This document shows positions 32,171-38,913 of a stretch of 38,913 nt of DNA, one piece after another. The first letter of the stretch is position 1, and every line of letters begins with the position of its first letter. The stretch comes from CAYVSF01 sp046482855 (GTDB taxonomy: Bacteria > Bacteroidota > Bacteroidia > Bacteroidales > UBA12077): positions 1 to 38,913 of the forward strand of contig JAWOEH010000027.1 of assembly GCA_046482855.1 (NCBI GenBank), given 5' to 3'. Both the position numbers and the translations under genes were made by a program. The notes below the pieces were generated by a model. The model had not been told where the DNA came from, made no database searches, and saw nothing but the letters and a program-made list of their open reading frames with translations.

Positions 32171-34030
32171 TTATTTACTCATCTTACTTGGACGAATCAT
32201 ATTTTCCGGCTTCAACAATTCATCAAGCTGATCTTTTGAGAGCAACTCCTTTTCAATCACAAGATCATATACGCTGCGTCCGGTTTTCAGAGCTTCTTTA
32301 GCCACCATCGAGCTATTTTCATATCCCAAAATCGGATTCAAAGCAGTAACAATACCAATACTGTTGAGTACCATCTGACGGCAGTGTTCCTCATTGGCTG
32401 TAATCCCATCGATACAACGGTATTTGAAGGTTTTCATACCATTAATAAGCATCTCCAGGGATTCGAATAAGCTTTGTACAATTACCGGCTCCATCACATT
32501 AAGCTCCAACTGTCCGGCTTCGGCTGCCATAGTTACCGTAAGATCATTTCCTATAACCTTAAAGGCAATTTGGTTTACCACCTCAGGGATCACCGGATTC
32601 ACTTTGCCGGGCATAATCGACGAACCGGGCTGCATCGGAGGTAAGTTGATCTCATTTAAGCCAGTTCTGGGCCCGCTCGAAAGCAGACGCAGGTCATTGG
32701 ATATTTTGGAAAGTTTTACAGCAAGCCGCTTAGTGGCCGAAGAGTACATTACAAATGCACCAGTATCGGAAGTGGCTTCTACCAAGTTCTTCGCATTTTT
32801 CACAGGCATACCTGTTATCTCTTGTAAATGCGCAATCACCTTATCGGCATACTGAGGATCACTATTAATCCCGGTGCCAATTGCCGTAGCCCCCATATTA
32901 ACCTCATAAAACAGTTCTGCATTCTGGTTTAAGCGCTCAATCTCCTCAGAAAGGGTATCGGCATAGGCTCCGAAGGACTGCCCCAGGGTCATGGGTACCG
33001 CATCCTGTAACTGTGTACGTCCCATTTTAATGACACCAGCAAATTCATCAGCCTTGCTTCGGAAGCTTTCAATCAATTCTTCCAGCCCTTTCACTATCTT
33101 TTTGTTACTATTTACCAGGGCTATTTTAATCGCTGTGGGATAAGCATCGTTAGTAGACTGTGAAAGGTTCACATGATTATTGGGATGACAGAACTCATAT
33201 TCTCCACGTTTATGGCCCAAAATCTCGAGAGCACGGTTCGCAATTACTTCGTTTGCATTCATATTTGTTGAAGTACCGGCTCCTCCTTGGATCATGTCCA
33301 CAATAAAGTGGTTATGAAACTTGCCGTTACGAATCTCTTCGCAGGCCGTAATCATAGCGTCAGTAATATCATCAGGCAATAACCCTAATTCATGATTCGC
33401 TTTTGCCGCTGCCAGCTTTACCTCAGCCAAGGCTTCGATAAGCGCAGGATAAAAGTTGAGTGTTACACCACTGATATTAAAGTTTTCAATAGCACGAAGG
33501 GTTTGTACTCCATAGAAGTACTCATTGGGCACATCACGGTCACCCAGCAAATCATGCTCTCTGCGTGTTTGTCCGGATTCGTATTGTGCTGCCACATTTA
33601 CCATGCGATTATTGGCATGCCGCATACGTCGCGATATTACACGTGCAATGTTTGAGAAGATCTTTACAGCGGTAGGACCATTCTGGTCAAAATACTTTTT
33701 ATCAATGCTGTAAACAATCGTATCGAGCACAGCTCTTGCAGAGGTAGAGTGTGGGGAATCGCTTGCCCACGAACCTTCGCCAAGAAAATCACCCCGTGTG
33801 AAATAGGATAACTTGGTCTCCGCTCCAAAATGGATCGTTTTGAAAAGTTCCACTTGCCCACTGAAGATGATAAAAATATCCTTACGGGGGCCGTTTTGTT
33901 CGAATAAAAGTTCTCCGGTTTTGAAACTTTTCTTCTCCATGTTTTTAATCAGGACATCAAACTCATCGTCGGTGAGTCCGTTAAAGAGCTCAATATCGTT
34001 TAAGAAATCATATAACTGCTTATCTTCCAT
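32171..34030 (-). CDS. aspA: Aspartate ammonia-lyase fused to an N-terminal cyclic-nucleotide-binding domain
   Basis: A 619-residue protein. Residues ~8-130 form a Crp-type cNMP-binding domain (LFEQNGPRKDIFIIFSGQVEL) with a phosphate-binding cassette GDFLGEGSW...SARA in which the ribose-contacting Glu85 and phosphate-contacting Arg99 are kept. A short linker leads to a full-length aspartase/fumarase domain (~155-619) starting REHDLLGDRDVPNEYFYG, with GGAGTSTNMNANEV (249-262), HPNNHVNLSQSTND and the lyase signature GSSIMPGKVN (469-478) carrying the catalytic Ser. The domain best fits aspartase (Asp to fumarate plus ammonia), though fumarase activity cannot be excluded from these motifs. cAMP or cGMP probably modulates it. 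It is a single gene, convergent with xseB. Confidence 0.9.
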   Translation of the reverse strand: MEDKQLYDFLNDIELFNGLTDDEFDVLIKNMEKKSFKTGELLFEQNGPRKDIFIIFSGQVELFKTIHFGAETKLSYFTRGDFLGEGSWASDSPHSTSARAVLDTIVYSIDKKYFDQNGPTAVKIFSNIARVISRRMRHANNRMVNVAAQYESGQTRREHDLLGDRDVPNEYFYGVQTLRAIENFNISGVTLNFYPALIEALAEVKLAAAKANHELGLLPDDITDAMITACEEIRNGKFHNHFIVDMIQGGAGTSTNMNANEVIANRALEILGHKRGEYEFCHPNNHVNLSQSTNDAYPTAIKIALVNSNKKIVKGLEELIESFRSKADEFAGVIKMGRTQLQDAVPMTLGQSFGAYADTLSEEIERLNQNAELFYEVNMGATAIGTGINSDPQYADKVIAHLQEITGMPVKNAKNLVEATSDTGAFVMYSSATKRLAVKLSKISNDLRLLSSGPRTGLNEINLPPMQPGSSIMPGKVNPVIPEVVNQIAFKVIGNDLTVTMAAEAGQLELNVMEPVIVQSLFESLEMLINGMKTFKYRCIDGITANEEHCRQMVLNSIGIVTALNPILGYENSSMVAKEALKTGRSVYDLVIEKELLSKDQLDELLKPENMIRPSKMSK

Positions 34031-34130
34031 GACTGTAACTATTATTTAGTCCATACAATTTGAAAGGGTAAATATTGATGAAATATACGTAACAAGAAAG
34101 CCTTTGGTACATATTCCTCAACATATAAAC

Positions 34131-34159
34131 AAGGGCCGCTCCTTGCGGAACGGCCCTTT
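34131..34159 (-). terminator. Terminator of the trypsin-fold gene
   Basis: AAGGGCCG (34131-34138) pairs with CGGCCCTT (34151-34158), with an inner TCC/GGA pair set and a TTGC loop. On the minus strand a TTGTTTAT tract follows. It lies 31 bases past the stop at 34190. Confidence 0.8.
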
Positions 34160-34189
34160 AAATTAACCTAAACCATCTAAATTAAGGAA

Positions 34190-35020
34190 CTATGCACCAT
34201 ACTGCGTTCGTTTTGAACGCAGATTTTTTTCGATCTTCTGAAGAAAATCAATAACGTAATTTATTTTTAACGCGTAACCTACGCTTATGTTGGCAGTTTT
34301 AAACATTTCATCAGCCAAAAATTTAATCTGATTCTGATTGGCAATAAGAACCTGTACAGGATCCACCTCATGTACCATAAATTTGCCTTGCGACTTTTTG
34401 AGGATGGTAATATTGTTGCTCAAAATTTGCTTAAGTTGTTTATAGCTTTGCGACAGGGCAGCTAATCGACAACCTACCATACCTGTTACAGTGCCGGTTT
34501 CTATGTCGATAACAGGAGCTCCGCCACTACCCTGAACAACGGATGAGTCGAACTGAATATATTCCCGACCATCAGATTTCTCACAATACGAAGATAACAT
34601 GCCGCTGCGAATGGTAAGATTGTTATTCTTAGCATGGTATCCCAAAATCGCAAGCGTGCTACCAATGGGTTCGCCCATATTAGCACTTAACTCCAATGAG
34701 GGAATAGAAGAAAAACGCTCATCATCTAATGCAATCAAGGCAAAAGGCAATACAACTTCGCCGTTGTACTGCGCCAAATTTGCGTTCAGAAAGGTTTCAT
34801 ATGTCATTTCAATGACCAATCGCTCTTTGTGTCCATTGGCCTGAAAAAAAGTTAGCTTCACCGTTTCAGCTTTGCTCATATTAAATATGCAGCTATCGGT
34901 TAACAAATACCTACCTTTCACTTTAAAGCCAGTAAGCGATTCGATACGAATGCCGGATGAGCTATAAAAGCTGAGGGAACAAACGGCGGGGTGAAATGAT
35001 TTCCAAAGTGTCCTGAACAT
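34190..35020 (-). CDS. Trypsin-fold (S1C-like) protein lacking catalytic His and Asp
   Basis: A 276-residue cytoplasmic protein (no signal peptide) with the layout of a chymotrypsin/HtrA-type protease. The Ser loop is well kept: VVQGSGGAPVID with Ser165. The segment normally holding the catalytic His (T-N-x-H-V) reads LLTDSCIF, with Cys44 in the His place, and the Asp position (D-x-A-L-L) reads PFALIAL with Phe93. It is therefore probably not a standard serine protease; it may be a pseudoenzyme or a binding scaffold. The last ~70 residues (MVHEVDPVQVLIANQNQIK...) are helical and not part of the fold. It stands alone, with a terminator downstream and the tolC gene divergent. Confidence 0.7.
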   Translation of the reverse strand: MFRTLWKSFHPAVCSLSFYSSSGIRIESLTGFKVKGRYLLTDSCIFNMSKAETVKLTFFQANGHKERLVIEMTYETFLNANLAQYNGEVVLPFALIALDDERFSSIPSLELSANMGEPIGSTLAILGYHAKNNNLTIRSGMLSSYCEKSDGREYIQFDSSVVQGSGGAPVIDIETGTVTGMVGCRLAALSQSYKQLKQILSNNITILKKSQGKFMVHEVDPVQVLIANQNQIKFLADEMFKTANISVGYALKINYVIDFLQKIEKNLRSKRTQYGA

Positions 35021-35128
35021 AGCTAATGGTTTTGGTTTTGATTCGAGCTGTTGGGTTGTTAGGTTAGATTAGGCAATCTCTGGGGATTTTTTCATAAAAA
35101 CACTTTTACAAACGATATAACAAACATT

Positions 35129-35251
35129 ATGCTTACTAAGGAGAACAGAATCAATACACCAAAATCAAATGTGGGGGGTGCAATTATCTTTTCTCTTAAG
35201 GTTGCAAATATTCTTTTCATAGCTTGGTTATTAATTACAATGCTAAAATAG
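35129..35251 (+). CDS. Possible 40-residue single-helix membrane protein
   Basis: An ATG-initiated frame of 40 codons in the 484-bp gap between the trypsin-fold gene and tolC. It encodes a short polar N terminus (MLTKENRINTPKSN) followed by a hydrophobic segment (GGAIIFSLK, then VANILFIAWLLITMLK) that could span the membrane once. GGAG lies just upstream of neither a strong start nor a clear promoter, so support is only the composition and position. No family is recognised. Confidence 0.3.
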   Translation: MLTKENRINTPKSNVGGAIIFSLKVANILFIAWLLITMLK

Positions 35252-35307
35252 AGGTAATATGTGTACAAAAAACAACCACTTTTTTAACGCTTCAATATCG
35301 AAAATAA

Positions 35308-35377
35308 CCGTTCGGAATTTCAAAATTATCGTATAGTTACACATGAACTTATTTAGCAGGTGTACGATTCCGAACGG
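35308..35377 (+). repeat. Perfect 11-bp inverted repeat pair upstream of tolC
   Basis: CCGTTCGGAAT (35308-35318) and its exact reverse complement ATTCCGAACGG (35367-35377) lie 59 bp apart, 128-197 bases before the tolC ATG. Each arm contains a small TTCNGAA palindrome. The second copy is followed by GGGAAGTGTCCC, which itself can form a small hairpin. The pair could be two operator sites, or the two arms of a long RNA stem in the tolC leader. The rest of the gap holds only the possible small ORF at 35129. Confidence 0.5.
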
Positions 35378-35504
35378 GAAGTGTCCCATTTTCGGGCAGA
35401 TCCCACCCACTCTTTCCACGCAAAACAAACACAAAATCCTACTAACCATTTCATTACTATTTATGGCACAGTATCTGTTAACCTCCAATCAAAACAGAAA
35501 AGCT

Positions 35505-36842
35505 ATGAAATTGAAACGAATATTTGGATTATTTTTACTGGGAGGATTATTAGTAACCGGTAGTTTACAGGCACAAACAAAAAAATGGACACTAGAAGAA
35601 TGCATCCAATATGCTATCGAAAACAATATCCAATTAAAAAGGCAGGAGATCGCCTCTTCCCAATCTGAAGAAGACTACAAGCAGTCCAAAGCAGAGCTGC
35701 TACCTTCTGTAAATTTCAACGCACAACATGGCTTCAAATTTGGTAAGGTGCTGGATTACGCCACCTACACCTATGTAGATCAAAGTACCCAAAGTGGAAA
35801 TGCCAACCTGAATTCAAGCCTGACTGTTTTTTCCGGCTTGCAGAATTATAATAACATCAAACGAACGCGCTACAATTACTTATCGGCACTAGCCAATGTG
35901 GATAAAGCACAAAATGATCTCACCCTCAATATTTCCATGGCTTTTTTAGATATACTCTTCTTTAAGGAGGATGTAAAATTAGCCGAAGAACAACTTGCTG
36001 TAACTAAAGATCAAATAGCAAAAACGGAGAAACTCATTCAGGTGGGTAATGCAGCAAAAGGCGATTTACTAGAGATTAAGGCGCAGGCTGCTGGGGAAGA
36101 GTTAACCCTGATTGAAAAACGTAACAACTTAAATCTTGCTACTCTCCGACTTACGCAACTCCTTAATCTGGAAGACACTTCCAATTTTGCCATTGCTATC
36201 CCCGAGGATCTTTCTATAGCCTCCATTTCAGCGTTACAAAAAATTGAAACCATTTACGAAGAGGCGATTGAAACATTACCGGAAATCCAGATGGCCGAGT
36301 ATAATGTAAAAAGCAACCAGGCTTACCTGAAAATGCAAAAAGGCCAATTATCGCCGTCACTCAACTTTAACGTTGCTTATGGCTCTTGGTATAGTCAAAC
36401 ACTAAAAGAGATATCAACCTACGGGGAGCAGCTGCAGGACAATGCCGAAACACAGGTTGCTTTAAGCTTACAAATTCCCATTTTTAATAAATTCAGAACC
36501 AAAAGAAATATTGCCAATGCAAAGTTTTCAGTAGAAGATGCACAATGGCAACTTGAGGAGCAAAAACAAGCCATTTACAAAACCATTCAGGAGGCTCATG
36601 CCAAAGCAATGGCCGCTTATGAAAAATACCAGGCCGGTGGAGAAACCGTCAAAGCAATGCAGGAAGCCTTTAATTATACTGAGCAAAAATACGACGTTGG
36701 CTTGGTGGATATCATTGAATACAAAATTGCTAAGAAGAACCTGACCGACGCCCAAACCTCATTAATTCAGGCAAAATACGACTTCATCTTCCGAACAAAA
36801 ATATTAGAATTCTATCAGAATCAAGAATTTACACTAAACTAA
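35505..36842 (+). CDS. TolC-family outer-membrane efflux protein
   Basis: A 445-residue protein with a signal peptide (MKLKRIFGLFLLGGLLVTGS, ending near LQAQ) and the two-fold repeated helical/strand pattern of TolC. Segments such as WTLEECIQYAIENNIQLKRQ and the later LPEIQMAEYNVKSNQAYLKMQKGQL (in parts: LPEIQMAEY, SNQAYLKMQ) open the two OEP repeats, each followed by PSLNFNVAYG-like strands. The ATG at 35505 gives the signal peptide; the in-frame ATG at 35343 lies upstream of the inverted repeats and is rejected. No periplasmic adaptor or pump gene follows within the window, which is unusual for this genome type. A hairpin terminator lies downstream. Confidence 0.9.
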   Translation: MKLKRIFGLFLLGGLLVTGSLQAQTKKWTLEECIQYAIENNIQLKRQEIASSQSEEDYKQSKAELLPSVNFNAQHGFKFGKVLDYATYTYVDQSTQSGNANLNSSLTVFSGLQNYNNIKRTRYNYLSALANVDKAQNDLTLNISMAFLDILFFKEDVKLAEEQLAVTKDQIAKTEKLIQVGNAAKGDLLEIKAQAAGEELTLIEKRNNLNLATLRLTQLLNLEDTSNFAIAIPEDLSIASISALQKIETIYEEAIETLPEIQMAEYNVKSNQAYLKMQKGQLSPSLNFNVAYGSWYSQTLKEISTYGEQLQDNAETQVALSLQIPIFNKFRTKRNIANAKFSVEDAQWQLEEQKQAIYKTIQEAHAKAMAAYEKYQAGGETVKAMQEAFNYTEQKYDVGLVDIIEYKIAKKNLTDAQTSLIQAKYDFIFRTKILEFYQNQEFTLN

Positions 36843-36890
36843 TCTTCCAGAGATTTAGTTGGTTTGTTTTTCTGATTTGCTTTTGCTGAC

Positions 36891-36919
36891 AAAAGCCGCT
36901 TCATTCGAGGCGGCTTTTT
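36891..36919 (+). terminator. Rho-independent terminator of tolC
   Basis: AAAAGCCGC (36891-36899) pairs with GCGGCTTTT (36910-36918), with a 10-nt loop, and is followed by a T and CTATTT. It starts 49 bases after the stop. Confidence 0.85.
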
Positions 36920-37027
36920 CTATTTCCGAAACGGCGCCCCCAAAGGGTCCCAGGGACTAAAGCGTATAGGAAACAGAAGTACCTGACAAATTTTACATGC
37001 TCATAACATGCCTGCGGAAATAATACC

Positions 37028-37035
37028 TATTTTTG
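37028..37035 (+). promoter_or_regulatory. -7 element for the small outer-membrane protein gene
   Basis: TATTTTTG matches TAnnTTTG and lies 27 nt before the ATG at 37062. This supports that start over an in-frame ATG at 37008, which lies upstream of the box. Confidence 0.5.
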
Positions 37036-37061
37036 CCAGGGAAAATTCAAAACGAACACGT

Positions 37062-37628
37062 ATGAAGAAACTAATTCTTGTTGTTGCCGCTATATTATTA
37101 GGGCTCAGCGGCTATTCGCAGGTTTTTAACACAGGCCAAACATTGAAAAAAGGTGTCTTCTCGCTAGGACTTGAACCAACCATGCATATTGATGGAGGAG
37201 CCAATGGGTTGATATTTTTTTTACACGCAGGCTACGGTTTTAAATCTGGAATTGATGGGAATATTCGCATTGGAGCCGGCTCGCCATCTTACTTTGGTGC
37301 GGACATTGAGTTTGCATTGGCTCGTCGAATCTCTCTGTCAGTGGGTGCGCATAATTTTGGTGATTTTGGACTCGACGGTACTTTCAATGCCGTAATTCCC
37401 ATTAAAAGTGATGTACGACTTTTTACCGGTATCGACTCCGACATCATTTTTGGTAAAAAACTCAACAACGAAGGTGAAGAAGAGCTGGACATCAAAGTCC
37501 CCTTTTGGATCCCCATTGGAGTTGAAATTGAGCTTTCAAAAAGCGTAAACCTGCTGTTTGAGACAGAGATAGGACTGAATGCTCCTGCTTATCATGTAAT
37601 CGGTGGTGGTGTGAATTTCTATTTCTGA
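37062..37628 (+). CDS. Small outer-membrane beta-barrel-like protein, function unknown
   Basis: A 188-residue protein with a signal peptide (MKKLILVVAAILLGLSGYSQ). The mature part is made of alternating strands rich in Gly and aromatic residues (LHAGYGFKSGIDGNIRIGAG, ARRISLSVGAHNFGDFG, VNLLFETEIGL) and ends in the aromatic VNFYF, a typical outer-membrane insertion signal with C-terminal Phe. This pattern fits a compact beta-barrel of about eight to ten strands, but no specific family is recognised. It sits between tolC and a GNAT gene as its own unit, with a promoter-like box upstream and a hairpin downstream. Confidence 0.72.
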   Translation: MKKLILVVAAILLGLSGYSQVFNTGQTLKKGVFSLGLEPTMHIDGGANGLIFFLHAGYGFKSGIDGNIRIGAGSPSYFGADIEFALARRISLSVGAHNFGDFGLDGTFNAVIPIKSDVRLFTGIDSDIIFGKKLNNEGEEELDIKVPFWIPIGVEIELSKSVNLLFETEIGLNAPAYHVIGGGVNFYF

Positions 37629-37646
37629 TAAATCATTTGCAATGAC

Positions 37647-37674
37647 AAAAAGCCGCTTAAGGGCGGCCTTTTTA
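37647..37674. terminator. Bidirectional terminator between the barrel gene and the GNAT gene
   Basis: The stem GCCGC (37652-37656) and GCGGC (37663-37667) with a 6-nt loop is flanked by AAAAA on the left and CTTTTTAT on the right. The layout serves both convergent genes. Confidence 0.75.
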
Positions 37675-38178
37675 TATCTTCTTCTCAAGTAAGGTAACAT
37701 GATAAGGCGAACGTGTTAGCGTATGAGTCCCACGATTTGCAAAACCGCAAGCCTGATAAAAATCTTCCAACACTTTAAATCCTTCAGGAATCTCAATTTT
37801 TATCGATTTATAGCCCGCCCCTCGCCCATAGGATTCGGCGAACGCAAGCAACTCACTTCCAAACCCTTTTCGTTGCCAAGCCGGGTGTACCGCCACACGT
37901 TTTATCATCAAAAAGGGGCTGCTTCTGTCGTTCCAATTAACCGAACTATTTTTATAATAATCGATAGTTTGAGATATCAAAGTCATGGTGCCCACAACAA
38001 TACTTCCTTGCGCAACATAAAAAAGAGCCTCTTCTTTTTGCTCCCTACCCAACTGTAAAAATGAGGGAAGAATCTGTCGAGCACTAAACTGCTCCTTTTC
38101 AATAAGTGCCTTATGCGATTCTCGTATGGTAAACATACAATCGAGAATCTGATTCTCCGTGGCTTTTCTTATTTCCAT
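37672..38178 (-). CDS. GNAT-family N-acetyltransferase
   Basis: A 168-residue acetyl-CoA-dependent transferase. The acetyl-CoA-binding motif A is VAVHPAWQRKGFGSELL, with the Q-R-K-G-F-G loop at 102-107. The core strand (KSIKIEIPEG) and the closing helix/strand (VLEDFYQACGFANRG) match the fold. The substrate cannot be predicted. It has its own -7 box upstream, is convergent with the barrel gene and divergent from the TamB-like gene, with 287 bases between. Confidence 0.85.
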   Translation of the reverse strand: MEIRKATENQILDCMFTIRESHKALIEKEQFSARQILPSFLQLGREQKEEALFYVAQGSIVVGTMTLISQTIDYYKNSSVNWNDRSSPFLMIKRVAVHPAWQRKGFGSELLAFAESYGRGAGYKSIKIEIPEGFKVLEDFYQACGFANRGTHTLTRSPYHVTLLEKKI

Positions 38179-38215
38179 CGCACTCGTATAAAATAAATAA
38201 TCAGTAAAGGTTATT

Positions 38216-38223
38216 CAAAGATA
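38216..38223 (-). promoter_or_regulatory. -7 element for the GNAT gene
   Basis: On the minus strand TATCTTTG is an exact TAnnTTTG match, 37 nt before the GNAT start. No clear -33 TTTG is found. Confidence 0.5.
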
Positions 38224-38369
38224 AGATTATTTTATAAGTGAGCACTTTTCACCCTTATCAGTTATGAAACAACTCCACCAACACTACCTCATGTGAATAA
38301 ATACCTTGCAAATAAGAAAGGGGTGGCACCAAACAAACCCTTTACTATAGGTGTTATAAGACAAACACA

Positions 38370-38451
38370 CACCAAAAGCCATTCGCAATTGGAATAAAAG
38401 GCTTACTTTCAGGGGGAAATAAATATCTGTAAAGAGCCGCACCAAAAGCCA
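38370..38451 (+). repeat. Two copies of a 12-bp direct repeat upstream of the TamB-like gene
   Basis: CACCAAAAGCCA occurs at 38370-38381 and 38440-38451, 70 bp apart; the second copy ends 14 bases before the TamB-like ATG. A related CACCAAACAAACC occurs near 38327. They could be protein-binding sites, or chance similarity. Confidence 0.3.
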
Positions 38452-38465
38452 GCGCGTTAGCACCT

Positions 38466-38913
38466 ATGAAAACAGTCGGGAAGATCCTTAAAAACAGCAT
38501 TCTTATTATCAGCACGCTTATTATTATGCTGTTTTTATTGCTATACCTTATATTTCAAGTACCTGCGGTACAACACTTCGTTATTCAGAAAGCACAACAA
38601 AAAACCAAAGAAGCTGCCAATATCTCTTTTACCCTCGACCATTTCACCTACCTACCCCCCAATAAACTCAAACTCTCAACCATCATGGTTGAGGGCAGCG
38701 ACAGTGATACGCTTCTGTATTCAAAAGAACTAACAGTAAAACTTCAGTTACGCGCTCTCCTGTCCAAGAAGATCTCTATTGAGTCGGTAAATATTGATTC
38801 CACAACCATTAAATTAAAGCGGATAACAGAGACAGGGAAATTCAATTTCCATTTCTCGGAAGATCCCGCTCCTGCCGATACAGCATCAACAACCCCTTCG
38901 GCCTGGGAATTCA
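38466..38913 (+). CDS. TamB/AsmA-like inner-membrane protein, 5' part only
   Basis: The window ends inside this gene after 149 codons. The visible part has a cytoplasmic start (MKTVGKILKNS), one membrane anchor (ILIISTLIIMLFLLLYLIF) and a periplasmic strand-rich region (ISFTLDHFTYLPPNKLKLS, SIESVNIDSTTIKLKR) typical of the N terminus of TamB and AsmA-like proteins. These form long bridges for lipid transport or outer-membrane assembly. The Lys/Leu-Ser-rich pattern (LRALLSKKISIESVNID) is a recurrent family trait. The C-terminal TamB domain, which would settle the assignment, lies beyond the window. Confidence 0.7.
   Translation, partial: MKTVGKILKNSILIISTLIIMLFLLLYLIFQVPAVQHFVIQKAQQKTKEAANISFTLDHFTYLPPNKLKLSTIMVEGSDSDTLLYSKELTVKLQLRALLSKKISIESVNIDSTTIKLKRITETGKFNFHFSEDPAPADTASTTPSAWEF

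Noticed and set aside
35069..35095. An 8-codon minus-strand frame (MKKSPEIA) before the trypsin-fold gene
   Set aside because: It is too short to support as a leader peptide; no attenuator-like structure follows.
38264..38296. A 10-codon frame with two His codons upstream of the TamB-like gene
   Set aside because: Considered as a leader peptide, but no amino-acid biosynthesis gene follows and no alternate hairpins are seen.
1..38913. CRISPR array, rRNA operon, insertion sequence or prophage
   Set aside because: No regularly spaced repeats, transposase, integrase or phage structural genes were seen, and the genes are mostly core functions.

Overview
The window looks like chromosomal DNA from a Bacteroidota bacterium, probably a Bacteroidales/Marinilabiliales-type relative. 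The supporting signs are low-to-moderate GC, TAnnTTTG-type -7 elements a few tens of bases before many starts, few Shine-Dalgarno sequences, a protease with a type IX secretion (T9SS) sorting tail, a DUF4105/Lnb-type lipoprotein acyltransferase and a TamB-like gene. The first ~77 bases are far more GC-rich and break a tRNA-Met inside its anticodon stem, so the left edge looks chimeric.

Layout. Positions 78-6000: broken tRNA-Met, a START-like protein, an overlapping unit of an LptF/LptG permease and two glycosyltransferases (envelope glycolipid), then ribBA. Positions 6000-10600: a DUF4405 membrane protein, fmt plus a methyltransferase, a LysM/glucosaminidase lipoprotein and cdd. Positions 10600-16400: a signalling island. 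A class III cyclase (degenerate receiver-PAS-coiled coil-cyclase) lies divergent from a four-gene operon encoding a receiver-SpoIIE phosphatase, a membrane TPR-SpoIIE phosphatase, a SiaB-like kinase and a SiaC/DUF1987 phosphoprotein. Positions 16400-20300 (minus strand): ilvE, a DUF4105/Lnb protein, an RluA-type pseudouridine synthase and panB. Positions 20600-26700: dnaK, a MORN/YwqK-like protein, a T9SS subtilase and xseA. Positions 26700-32100: two tandem TPR histidine kinases, then xseB. Positions 32100-38900: an aspartase fused to a cyclic-nucleotide-binding domain, a trypsin-fold protein lacking catalytic His and Asp, a possible small membrane protein, an orphan TolC, a small beta-barrel protein, a GNAT acetyltransferase and the start of a TamB-like gene.

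The most interesting idea is a two-part circuit. A SiaA/B/C-type partner switch, which drives a diguanylate cyclase in Pseudomonas, here sits beside a cyclase whose visible residues predict cAMP synthesis. About 20 kb away a fumarate-lyase enzyme (aspartase) carries an N-terminal cNMP-binding domain with the ribose-contacting Glu and phosphate-contacting Arg retained. Whether the two parts are connected is inference. The remaining genes are mostly housekeeping.
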